Assembly (NCBI GenBank): GCA_022747635.1
Contig: JAKTNV010000004.1
Coordinates: 17,236,969-17,300,968, forward strand
Source: Hetaerina americana
Lineage: Eukaryota; Arthropoda; Insecta; Odonata; Calopterygidae
Direction: 5' to 3'
Length of the DNA stretch: 64,000 nt
Under the pieces are notes generated by a model. The model was not told the DNA's origin and searched no databases. It was given only the letters and a program-made list of their open reading frames with translations. Below, piece after piece: positions 12,981 to 23,649 of this stretch. Position 1 is the first letter of the stretch. Every line of letters starts with the position of its first letter. The position numbers and the translations under genes are program-made.

Positions 12981-13246
12981 GGGCTGACACAACATAACAC
13001 AAATAGAAAAGAATAGACACATATAAAAGAACACTTACACGGTAAATTGTTCGAGCTTTCGGCCCTCTCAGGGGCCTTCTTCAAGAGAGACTGAGAGTCT
13101 CTCTTGAAGAAGGCCCCTGAGAGGGCCGAAAGCTCGAACAATTTACCGTGTAAGTGTTCTTTTATATGTGTCTATTCTTTTCTATTTGTGTTATGTTGTG
13201 TCAGCCCATTATTGTGCCGCTCGTATGAGTTTTTCCGGACAATCGT
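12977..13246. repeat. Palindrome unit 2: perfect 116-bp inverted arms plus tail
   Basis: Left arm 12977-13092 and right arm 13096-13211 are exact reverse complements by eye over all 116 positions, with only three bases (gag) between them. The tail 13212-13246 matches the tail of unit 1 with a few substitutions. Arms of unit 2 differ from those of unit 1 at many positions, yet both arms of unit 2 carry the same changes. So the inversion in unit 2 is either recent, or kept identical by gene conversion, or copied after the units diverged. A hairpin artefact of sequencing or assembly must also be considered. Confidence 0.93.
13104..13133 (+). other. Hammerhead-ribozyme-like core string (candidate)
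   Basis: Read as RNA, the segment gives UUGAAGA, one extra A, a stem GGCCC/GGGCC closed by a six-base loop, then GAAA and GC. The hammerhead consensus is CUGANGA, stem II, GAAA. Two departures are visible: U in place of the first C, and an unpaired A before stem II. Hammerhead motifs are known in Penelope-like retroelements and retrozymes of animals. The likeness may be decayed, or chance; no matching stem I was found. Confidence 0.2.
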
Positions 13247-13250
13247 TATA

Positions 13251-13331
<81 letters not shown>
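13247..13331. repeat. (TA)n tract right of palindrome unit 2
   Basis: Alternating TA with one G interruption near 13256. It closes the block of TA tracts and palindromes. Confidence 0.95.
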
Positions 13332-13334
<3 letters not shown>

Positions 13335-15278
13335 CAAAACCACACTTATTATTCACACCGGGCTTTAGTTGATAAATGAAATAATGGGATGGACTTTAAA
13401 AAATATCGCGACTCATCCCACTAAAATTGAAGAGGAAGAAAGTAATTTTAAAAATAGATTAAGAATTAAATATTATGGAAACAAAAAACACAACGATACG
13501 CAATCAACGGGGATAAATCAAAAGGATGTTTCTGATAGTATATAATTAATGTAAGATATTATATTAAAATACTCGATTCTTAAAGTTTTTACCTTGCCAA
13601 CTATTAACGTACAAGTACCTATAACAATTACTGGGCGTAGGTCTAAAGATTGGAACAAATATCACATTATACTTTTAGAACTAAGAATAAACAGACAAGA
13701 TGTTTGACATTTCATTTAGGAGCATGCGAATACACAGAAAAGGACCGTTCTTCGATAAAAAAGGAAACCGAAATTTTCAATAAGCCGGAGAGCCATAATG
13801 AATACATAACCGTTGACTGGGAGTAGGTTCTCTGTAAAATCTCAATTTTTCGAGTGAAGTAAGGATAAAGGACTCAGAAGACTACTCTTACGGTGGATGA
13901 TGCTAAGTAAACATCTATTATAGCCACAAAAGCAGCCGTTATTTGTAACCGTCACAGCGGCTTGCTCAAACATTTGAGCAGGCATGCTAATTATCTTGTC
14001 ACAACGGCTCTAATGACCTGAATATCCTCTGCACTATTTTATGTTGTACTTTTCCTTCCAATAACTCAGTAAGTAAACTTTCTTAGGCATATGAATGGAC
14101 TAGGGAATTTAAGCTGTCGCATTCCACATGTAATATCCATTTTTAGTTACGGTATATCTTCTCCAAAACGCATTCGTGAATGTGTACACATACATCAGAT
14201 TTGCCATACATATTATCGAATGTATTCATTATCACAGAAACACGGATAATAAAATCTGCACTTTTCCACGAACGGTGACCAACTAAGAAAAATTTAAAGA
14301 AGGCGATTCGACGAAACCTTCAGGTGTGTCAGGTATAAATAACTTTGCACGTTCGACGTTTCATTGAATAGTACATATTTCAGGTTACAGACCCATCTTT
14401 CTCACTAACTATTATTGCCGGTAATTACAAAGATGATCCCGACTCGTAAATCGTATGAGTGTTTCGGACACGAACATATTTTCCCTAACGAATTTTATTT
14501 TTGTTATCTATTCACAGAATATCTTTCGGGATACAAAGAAGATAAAAATTAATAAAAGGTCTGACTATAGGCCCCAGTTTGAAATCAAAAACGCTTCCTG
14601 GAAACCACCATGTATTAATCTCGTAACTGCCTATTCGGAGGAATTCGCAAGCCAAACATCGAATAATTCGAACCACTCACGTGTTCTCTCCCTTCGTTCG
14701 GTGGTAAAGTAATAATTCCGAAATAAAATCTGCCATTAGAGATGTAATTAACTCATACGCAATCAAATGAGATTCAAATAAATCTTTCTTGAGCTCTTCA
14801 CTGATTAGCGTACTTGTGATTTCCAAGATATACAGCCACATCAGTAAAATGAAGCTGACTTTTCTTGGAAAGCACCCGAATAGTATAGGCAAAAAATGTT
14901 GAGGGGAAATTATTCAAGAAGTCGACTTTGAAAGTCACTAGAAAATTCAATCGATCACAATAGCGTAGATGTTTGACATAGCCAATAAATTGGGCGAAGT
15001 TTAAATAAACAATGCAGCCTATTCCGTTTCCTCCCTTTTAGCTCTTTGAAATTGCAACATTTTCCTACTAACAGTTCTTTTTTCCATGAATGTGCTGGAA
15101 AACGGTCAAATAAATAATAAAATAATATATTTATGATCTCAGCCTAAAAATGCATGATTCATTATATTAACTAAAAATAGTTAAAGGAGTCTACATTATT
15201 TTATGTTGGTAAAACTCGCCTAATGCCATGAAAAATGCATGAAATTCTTGTAAAAGTATTGATGAATAATTTGCAAAA
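13332..15278. other. AT-rich DNA without recognised features
   Basis: Short frames at 14455-14892 on both strands show no motif. No RNA gene or repeat was recognised. Confidence 0.45.
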
Positions 15279-15563
15279 CATTTAGTTACAAATTCCAAAG
15301 AACTTTAAACCTCTTTAAACCTTCGGCTTTTAACCTCGTGGACAGTGGCGCCTCGCGCACGACTACGAATGCATGTGACATTGTATGTACGGTATTTCGT
15401 CATAACATCTAGTTCCTTTAAAAGCCCCAAAATTTCAGAGTTTAAGAGGACGCCTCGGTAGCTTAAGTGGCTAAAGCACTCGACCGGATATTGAGGGATC
15501 TGGGTTCGAGTCCCAGTCAAGGCGAATGATTTTTACGCTCTGAAATTGTTGCATTTAGTTACA
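15279..15563 (+). mobile_element. SINE-like element with 12-bp target-site duplications
   Basis: The 12-mer catttagttaca is present at 15279-15290 and 15552-15563, flanking a 261-bp element. From left to right it contains the family end aattccaaag, a body of 110 bp (15325-15434) that is nearly identical in reverse complement to 39651-39759 (one substitution and one single-base length difference by eye), then aatttcagag, a tRNA-like cloverleaf (15452-15524), and the mirror string ctctgaaatt. No protein is convincingly encoded, although the body stays open for over 30 codons on the minus strand in both copies. Exact duplications and the close match to the other copy indicate fairly recent mobility. 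The strand given is that of the tRNA-like part; true element polarity is uncertain. Confidence 0.85.
15452..15524 (+). tRNA. tRNA-like sequence inside the SINE
   Basis: A 73-base stretch folds as a cloverleaf. The acceptor pairs gcctcgg with tcaaggc (one mismatch and one G-T). The D stem is gctt/aagc with a GG-bearing loop. The anticodon stem is ctcga/ttgag, and the T arm is ctggg-ttcgagt-cccag. The internal Pol III boxes are intact-looking (A box region tagcttaagtgg, B box ggttcgagtcc) and a T5 terminator follows at 15530-15534. Against a working tRNA: position 33 is C instead of T, the acceptor has a mismatch, and the would-be anticodon GGA (Ser) does not fit the short variable loop. It sits within target duplications, so it is best read as the promoter-bearing part of a SINE. 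Confidence 0.6.
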
Positions 15564-18022
15564 TTTTAAATTAACTCACTGAAAGTACCCAAGGTTTGAA
15601 TCAGTTTTCACAGGAACTACCCTATCAGATCAAAGGGTTTAAGGACTTGTTGTTTGGATCCACTACTTACAGGTGTTGCTAGTGAATTTAACGATGCGAT
15701 GAAATATTTTTAAAGAGCAACTACATCTTCAAGCAGAGGTCGAGTATACAGAGGTATAGTAATTCAATGGATATCATTGTAGACGGGAAAAAGTAAAAGG
15801 AGAAATTTAGAGAGCATAAAAGGATAAATAATGCATTTTCATGCCTCAAAAGAGGCGTGCATGGAGGTGGAAAGGTACAGACACACGAGGAGAGGAGATG
15901 ACGCCAGCCTATCAGAAGCGGTTATCGATAAAGCAGGAAATTCTGCGAATGAGTGCCAAAAGGGATGCAACGAAGTTACGAACTCGTTCTTAGTACAGAC
16001 TCGAAGAATAGATAATCATATAAAAATCTGATCTTCAAGGAATCGTTTTCAGTTAATTTCATATGCATGGCGTATAATTAAGTATTAGTCATAAAAAAAG
16101 ATCGAAGATCCTTAGAGTATCCCATTAGTTCCTGCTACGAACACATTACGTACACTCAAATTGATATAATGAAGGTTTACGTCCTTAAGGACCATGCCAC
16201 ACAGTCCAGCGCGGGCTCGCCGGATAAAACTTAGATGCCATGATAATCCGGTATTCTTTTATTTTAAGCATAAATGCACGGATAAAACCGTACGAATCAC
16301 CTAATACGTATATATAAAAATGTATGAGCATATTTTAGCTGATTTAGTTCACGAAATTATTTATACACTTGAGTGAGTGTACGAAGGCAGAAATAACGAT
16401 TGTAGAGCTACTGCTGAAATAAAACTCTTTTAGGTCTAAAACCATTCACATGTAGAAATATAGGATTTAAGAAAAAGGGGCCTTCTTTTAATTTGCAAAG
16501 AGTGAAAATATTTAGCCGATTGAAATATTATGAAATGTATACATGCATATCAAAGTTACAGGATGAAAAATGAACTGTGAAATACACGATCCACGGTCCG
16601 AGTGCCTGACTCTTGCCTTATCTCAGTGATTGTTATGCCCTTTTATAAGCTTGTAATTACCCTTCATTCACATCAACGATGCTTTAGCAAACCGAATGTG
16701 CGAATTTTATACGCCGATCGCCGTACAAGGTGAGATCTGTCTTAGCTACTAAATCGACCTTCGAGCTGCGGATTAGTTCATATATTATCGTAATAATTCA
16801 GTTATAAGAACATACTGGGTTGAGCGTAGAGAATGAGCATTGACCGTATAAAAATAATCAAATTGAATTCAAGGTCATTCTCATTTTCGTCATGTCGCAA
16901 TTCTAAATTAAACGGTCGAAATCAACGGACATCACATCATTCCACTCAAGTATAACCCAGAATATTATCACTGATAAGAGTAGAATTCTGGTTAGGGCAC
17001 TCTACACGTAGGTGTGCGAGGATACCCCAACCCACGTTCCTATGTTGTCGTTCACTCTTCCTCTCTCATCCCCGAGCTCTCCGACGTATTAGATAACAGT
17101 GTGACGCATGAAGGTCCTTCTCCAGGGAACTCATGAATTGATAGGCAATCCACAGACACTCAAGCCATCCGCAAAGGGGTCCTATTCCCCGCCTACCTCC
17201 CATCAGCGCGACCCCCTTCCACCTCAGCTCACACCCGTCCATCCCCCCTCAATTTCTCTCCCATCCATTTCATCTGCCTCCCACACTGCGACGTCCGAGG
17301 GACGATGATTACCCACAAAGCATGGATTGACACGCCAACGTAATACGACGTGCCCGTCTTGCGCAGCGGCAAAGGCACCAAACGAGTGGTTCGCCTTCAA
17401 AAACCTTCCATTCCCGCAGTTGATAAAAAGTTATTCCCACCACTCGAACGTTAAGCAGGTGCGTTAAATCCGGTATGACATTCTAACAACCTGCCTCCGA
17501 TGTTACTGCTGTCGTTAGCAGAGAGCACCGCTGCCTTCGTTATAATATTTAAATTGCAGGACTCATCTCAGGTATTCATCAAGTTTTCCTTGGATTTCAA
17601 GGAATCAGGCCAAATTAATAACTCAGTTACTTAGCTGCATTGCATGAAATTCCCGAAAGATCGACAAGAATAAATTATTCTTTAGGGTAAAACTCAATTT
17701 TAAAAAGGCAGAGATGAAATGGTACATTAAAGACTTGAAAAAACAGCTCGCTTTCTCTAATGGAATTTTTACTACAAGCTCCGAGGATGGCTAACTTAAT
17801 TGTGGAAAACCATTTAACCTAGTAGAAGGGCATTAGGCAAAATTAGGCATTCAGCTTTAACGGCAGATATAATAATTCTCAAAAATGAAAGCTATTAAAA
17901 TTATAAAAACACGCTTAGCTTTGAATCTAAAAGAAATAGGATAAACTCTATGAGACGAATTAAGTCGTGCAAACAAAGTTAAAGCTTGCAGAAATTGTCG
18001 AGGAAAAGAATAGGTGGTAACG
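15564..18022. other. AT-rich DNA with a short C/T-rich patch
   Basis: No gene recognised. A pyrimidine-rich patch at about 17160-17290 resembles a small version of the biased islands elsewhere. The frame starting at 17108 is only a Pro/Ser translation of it. Confidence 0.45.
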
Positions 18023-18024
18023 TA

Positions 18025-18045
18025 CAGGGTTCGTACAATAAGTAT
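18025..18045 (+). repeat. Mariner terminal inverted repeat, left
   Basis: 21 bp, exact reverse complement of 18848-18868, preceded by a TA dinucleotide. It lies 15 bases beyond the stop codon of the open frame. Confidence 0.93.
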
Positions 18046-18060
18046 TATAAGTACAATCAC

Positions 18061-18681
18061 TTAATAATCTTCAAAATACATTCCTCCTACATCGATACAC
18101 TGTGTTCGGCGCGTCTGTAACTCGTCAAAAGCCCGCTGGAAGTCGGTTTCCGGAATACTGTAGACAGCCTTGGTCGTCGCCGCTTGAACCGCCTCGATGG
18201 AGTCGTACCAATATCCTTTGAGTTCCTTTTGAAAATCTTCATCTTCCTGGACGCAGTCCAAAATTTCTTGCGAAATTTCAACCCGCGACAATTTTTGTTC
18301 CTCAATCAAGACTTTCGGCACCAGCTTCGCGCACACTACCCTCATCGCAAGATCCTCTGTTACAATGGTGTTGACGGTTTCGATTGAAAGGGCGGTCTCC
18401 TCACTGATAAGGGCGATGGTTAAACGCCTGTCCGAGTCCAACACTTTTTTCATTTTGGCCACCTGAGCATCGGTTCGATCGGTCGTCGGGCGTCCGACGC
18501 GGTGCTCGTCTTCGACGAGCTCCCGACCTTCCATAAATATTTTGTGCCCCTCAAAAGCTCTTTTGAGGCTTAAGGCATCATCCCCATTAGCCTGTTTAAT
18601 AAGTTCAAGGGTCTCCGACGCGGATTTCCCGGGTTTAACGCAAAACTTCACAGCGTAGCGTTGCTCGACGGTGTGCTCCAT
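18061..18681 (-). CDS. Mariner-derived DNA-binding protein lacking the catalytic core
   Basis: A 206-codon open frame. The start MEHTVEQRY was chosen because mariner transposases begin near this motif; an in-frame ATG 12 codons upstream (18717) would add residues without family resemblance. Counting from that upstream Met, residues 17-78 match the first helix-turn-helix and its GRP motif (HRVGRP, near 75-77). Residues 83-142 match the second helix-turn-helix and linker, with the family strings VTEDLAMR and LVPKVLIEEQK. Around residue 162 the frame jumps to the extreme C-terminus (YDSIEAVQAATT ... QCIDVGGMYFEDY). The whole DD34D catalytic domain is absent, yet no stop or frameshift occurs. It cannot cut DNA, but could still bind the element's ends and compete with active transposase. 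That role is inference; it may simply be a young deletion derivative not yet decayed. Confidence 0.85.
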   Translation of the reverse strand: MEHTVEQRYAVKFCVKPGKSASETLELIKQANGDDALSLKRAFEGHKIFMEGRELVEDEHRVGRPTTDRTDAQVAKMKKVLDSDRRLTIALISEETALSIETVNTIVTEDLAMRVVCAKLVPKVLIEEQKLSRVEISQEILDCVQEDEDFQKELKGYWYDSIEAVQAATTKAVYSIPETDFQRAFDELQTRRTQCIDVGGMYFEDY

Positions 18682-18847
18682 GCTGGCGCGACGACACCAC
18701 AAACAATCACACGTCACAAAAATGCATCTCCTGTCGCTAAGAGGCGACTGAACTAAAGTGTGCCTGAGTGGTGGGGGACACCTTTGCCGAGCCGACCGGT
18801 CAGACCCCCATCCATCACTCTGTTGAGGCTACAGCGAATCAGTCACG

Positions 18848-18868
18848 ATACTTATTGTACGAACCCTG
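18848..18868 (-). repeat. Mariner terminal inverted repeat, right
   Basis: 21 bp, exact reverse complement of 18025-18045, followed by TA. It lies about 170 bases upstream of the open frame's start, a leader of usual length for mariner. Confidence 0.93.
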
Positions 18869-18870
18869 TA

Positions 18871-21280
18871 AGTTGTTCAAATAATGTACGTACGTCTACT
18901 ATCGAGATCGAGGGATTCGTGTTACAATGCCAGTGACGAAAAATGTTTTTCACTGAAATATTTCCAATAAATAATATCTATTGCTTGGATTTGACGTAGA
19001 TAATAAAACTAAAAGTAAAAATGCCGGTAGGCTGAGCAATAATACTTATTCAGGAACCACCAAAAATGCCCACGATCAGATATCATACTTTAAAAAAATA
19101 CACATAACGCAATATTAAATAATATACTATTGAGGACGTTCCTTATAGGCGAGACATCAAAAATGCTCAATTAATGTCAAAATAACACCAATCATGTGGA
19201 ATTAATAACCATTTAGATGAATAAACCAAGCATTAATACAAGGTCACCCATCGATTAATTCGTAAAATTCAACAATAAGTACGATTATCATCATAATAGC
19301 CAACAAATAATAGGAGCGATTTTTATCATAAGAGCCAACCAATTTTGGTATTTATCATGAGTACACTCAGGGAATTATTATGCGGTCAAAGGTTTATTTG
19401 AAATTGTATATAGTTTTAAAGGCTATTTTACACAGAAATAAAAAAATGTATATTTTTTCACCACTACGAAGGACTAAAAAGACAAGGCCAATAAGGAAAG
19501 AGGTTTTTCTTATCTTGGTAGCCAATCAGTGTCATTAAAGAGCTACAAGTATCAAAATAATAAAGTTACATAAATTAGATTCATTCGATCCATAGAATTT
19601 ACTTAACTTGATACACATACTGTCTCGGGTCAAAGAAAACTTTGAAGTAAAATGGAATTGCAACAACCTCGAATCCAACTGTTACTGTTGTAAGCAATTA
19701 TAAACATCTTCCTACAGTAAAAACACGGAAGTATATGAATGAACTTGAGAAATCAGTTTTCTGTGTTTGTCTCCTTTCTATATTTCTTGATATGCGAATG
19801 GTATGCGAACAATAAGTCAAGTTCTAGTGTTATGTTAAAGTAATGAAGTCAATTATTTTGCAGTCATATCAATTGAAGTCTGTCCGATTAAATTAGAACG
19901 TTCATAGTATTTCAGGATTAGAAAAATGGCCACTAAAAAGGTCACACTGAAAGTACTGCAATGCATACCACTCATAGGTATAATTATCTTAGCCACTATG
20001 GAACTACTGTAAGCCAATAATTTTGTAAGATGTTATTTAAATTATGAATAACAATCTTGGTAACACATTTCATGAGATATTTCAAGCGTATAGAAACGAA
20101 CGGCTCACCTTTTTCTGCAATAAAGCTCCAGTTATTCATCCGACAATCGATGATGAATGCATATGAGTAAAAACTGCGTGAAGTGCATGAAGTAAATTAA
20201 CTGCTTGACTCCCAATAATTTTTCCTGCATTTAAAATTACGGCATTTTCCTTCACTAATTCTTAGTAATAAAATCCTTTCCCGTTTGCTTGACTCAAACA
20301 CTCTAAATGGTATTGAAGTAAATTACAAGCGATGAGGCATCAGTGTTTCCTCTTTTTCTTTCCTTTGGATTGAAGTGCATGGATGGAGGCCTTCTTTAAA
20401 CGCTAACGTGGAACAAAAAAGGAACATCCGAGAATAGAAACACCAACGAGGTCTTCATTTGGAAGAGGAAGTCTCACAAATAACCAATATACGGGACTCG
20501 TAACCGTTGCTCGAGATAGTCTCCCGTTCCAAGAAAAAAGGTCCAACATAAACGAAGACACTGAAAAGGAGGATAAAAGAGAGGTCTCACGGATTATTTT
20601 TACCCGGAGAAACCACGCTAGCATTAACGCCGAAGAAGTACACGATCATTCAGCCAATACTTATGGATGAGGCTGCCGGCACAAAAAAAACCCGGAAGCA
20701 CTACGGAGCTTAAAATAGATCATCAACTCCTACTGAATCGTGAAATTGGCCACATTATTGTCCTGGAAGAACTTAAGCAACAAGTTTTGATCCATCAATT
20801 AAAGTAAGCCTCTTTATCTTTCGATAACCAAAAGGAAGAAGAGGATTTAATGAAGTCTACAGCAAGCCAATAGGATTGGCCGAGCTTCGGATATATGCGC
20901 CTACCCTGTGATGCAATATGTTCAGTGTGATTGAGCGTACTGTTGCTTCGGTCTTTTACCTTTTCCTAGAGTAGCATTTTTGATAAATCATAATTTTTAA
21001 AGCAGAGGAATGACCCACTAGGAGGAAGATAAGAATACTAGGAGACATAGATTTTTCATGATTTAATACTAGAAAAATTTTACCAGCGAAATGAGTTGCA
21101 GAATTGAAAAAAAACCTCCCTTTGTTTACAAATGCAGAGTATCATGACAAAAAGACAACATCACAGCCAGGTAATTAGGAGACAATCTCATATAGCTGTC
21201 TGTGACGATGAAAAATCATGGGACACAGTAGCCGCTTTGGATCTGATTCCTCGACCATTCCAACGGATTATGGACGAATA
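18871..21280. other. AT-rich DNA without recognised features
   Basis: No conserved frame, RNA gene or long repeat was seen. The 73-codon frame at 20403-20624 has no motif. Confidence 0.45.
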
Positions 21281-21289
21281 TTAATGAAG

Positions 21290-21700
21290 CTGTAGAGGTG
21301 GAAATCGTGGACGGATTGTGAGGAAATATAGGAAGACGAAATGGATGGGGGATGAATAAGACAAGAGGAGAAGCGGGATGAGAGAAGGAAGAGCGCGGGG
21401 AGAGTGGGGGGGGGAGATCTCTGGGAGGTCAAATCGCTCGGCGCCTGTGAGTCCCGTGCCCCGCTGTAAACAGGAAGAGAAACGGATGGAGGTACAAAAT
21501 GGAGGCGAGGAGGCAGAGAGGGGCGAAGGGGACGGACGGCCGAGGGGGGTGAGGGAGAATTACGCTCGTTGGAGAGGTGTAAGATTCCTAAGGAGGAAGG
21601 GAGACACTCGCTATCCCCCTTGCGCAGAAGTAGAAAGGAAAGCGGGGAGGGACGGGGTGAGGGATGACGATAAACGGTTGAAGAGAGGATGGGTAGCCAC
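21290..21700. repeat. G/A-rich low-complexity island
   Basis: Plus strand purine-rich with runs such as gggggggagatc. Frames of 165 codons (minus) and 127 codons (plus) overlap it and carry only the residue bias expected from composition. Confidence 0.7.
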
Positions 21701-23640
21701 AGGGAGGACACGCGCTCTTGGATTAGTATCCTTGAAGATAGACTGTCCACGACGCACATAAGCATGCGACAAGTTCAAGGACCATGTTGCGCACCTCGCA
21801 GGATAAAAAACCGAATTCCCTAATTAGCTGACACAGGCCCAAGGACGAGTATCGAGTTGAGCTGCAGCTTGCTACACGGAAATCGAACGTGCATTAAGGA
21901 CCGTATGGAGCTGGATCGACTTGAGTGCCACCATGATACTTAGGCAAATGAGCCATTCATCGTCTTATCCCCGGACTACATGATTAAAATCACCCATATA
22001 AAAACTTCGCAAATGACCTCAGCTGCCGGTCGCCTCCCCTTAATACTACTTATACTTATTTATTGTAATTGGATGAAAAAATACAGCAAATATCAATAAT
22101 TACGTATTAAAATACATAGACTTATTTAAATATCTCTCGAGTATAAAAAGTAAATAAACAAGAGAGGCAATTTGAAAATATGGGAAATGTACCGCAATAA
22201 AAGAAATGACATTAATTTCCAGCAAAAGTGAGAAATCTTTCCCAGCGAATGAAAATGTACCAAGGGGCATGCAAAGAGATTATGTATAGGAAATACAGTT
22301 AAGTTGCAACTTTGACCATTATAAATTGAATCATAAACCCAACTACGCCAATCCTCGATTTGGTGACCATACGCAACATGCAGAGAAAAATTGGGGATAA
22401 GAAAAATGAAAATACAAATAAAATCATCAAGGAATTTCATGGTACTATTTAGACTCGCACTTGACAAATATCCTCTGGCATTAAAAGTTACAGATACAGA
22501 TGGCGCATTCTAAATATTAAAAAAACATAATTTTTACCTAAATTAACGGGTTAATAAGAAAATAATTTATATGAATTGTTCGCATCCGTTGGATATTAAA
22601 TTTTAATTATAGATACATATGAACACAAAGTAAAATATGATAAATAAAAAATAGTTCGTTATGCTTTATTCTGCAAATATTTGAGGTTGGCCTGGGCATA
22701 ATACATAAATCAACCTAGACATATTACGTTAGTACCATCAATAATATCCACATGCACACCCTGCAACACGCCTTTTGCTAACTTTCAAGAGATTGAAGCA
22801 AACAATACTAAGAATTGATTCGGGATTAGTGATGAAATAGCATCCAATCAGTACACTTATTGATTGACTTAGGAATAGGAAAAAAGTTTCATGTGTTACG
22901 TATTGCTCGTAGATATGATAATGTCATAAATTACTATTGTATGCATTTATTTCTCGAACTTTGCACCCATAGTCAGATAAGCAGATGTAACTTGGATACC
23001 GCTAGTCGATTGCACTTATATCTAACCGAACCCCTCAAGATTTATTCGAATTATTGTAATCAGTGTTAAATTTCATTTCATACAATTCCAAATTAATCAA
23101 GGAATTAATTGCATGTCTTACTTACTATCACAATTTGCAAGTATTTGAGTTGCCCTAATATGGGAAACAATATTTTGACAGCTCGTCAAGTTAATTAGCT
23201 GCGCAGCGAATTTTCTTGCAACAGAAGAACCAGTAGTATCGGAAAAGTGTTCCCTTAAGTAAGCATTATTTCTCGGTAGACTTATGCGAAGGTTTCGGCT
23301 ACATTCATCACCTGGGTTTCATTTTCATAGTATATTGAAGCAACAATCATCTGTTCATAAAGAATAATGAAAAAATTAATTTCTTGCGGTGATTAATCAC
23401 TTCTATTTAAAAGGCTTAACACCAAAAGACATAAAATTCGAGTTCAATTAAGTTCATCACACTTCTGTTCCAGTGTTTGCGACTGATTACAGTGGGGAAA
23501 TGAGTTTAAACAGGGCTGTACATTCAAAAAATGAACACCGTTCAGGACGCACGGTGGAATTAACTTCCTCCGAAATGATTTAAAAAAACTACGATATGGT
23601 TGAGTGATTGACCAATCAAAGTTCGCCAAATAATTGACTC
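21701..23640. other. AT-rich DNA with one diverged repeat copy
   Basis: Near 22010-22050 a reverse-complement copy of the 4180 repeat core is visible (ggtcgcctccccttaata in plus orientation). Nothing else recognised. Confidence 0.45.
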
Positions 23641-23649
23641 CATAGGCAT

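Larger units (their letters stand above)
18025..18868 (-). mobile_element. Internally deleted mariner element with intact ends
   Basis: An 844-bp element bounded by perfect 21-bp terminal inverted repeats (starting cagggttcgtacaataag) and flanked on both sides by TA (18023-18024 and 18869-18870), the target duplication typical of Tc1/mariner elements. It holds one open frame on the minus strand that retains the DNA-binding half and the last 55 or so residues of a mariner transposase. Autonomous mariners are about 1.3 kb, so roughly 450 bp including the catalytic core is missing. The ends look fit for mobilisation by a full-length relative. Confidence 0.93.

Noticed and set aside
12702..13141. 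Frames of 91-104 codons sharing RAESSNN-like strings on both strands
   Set aside because: They are translations of the palindrome arms and TA tracts; the repeated peptide reflects DNA repetition, not a protein family.
12436..13331. CRISPR-like array
   Set aside because: Two units separated by TA microsatellites with long palindromes and no unique spacers; the context is eukaryotic.
15452..15524. Functional nuclear tRNA-Ser gene
   Set aside because: C at position 33, acceptor mismatch, no long variable arm for Ser, and position inside target-site duplications; kept as a SINE part.
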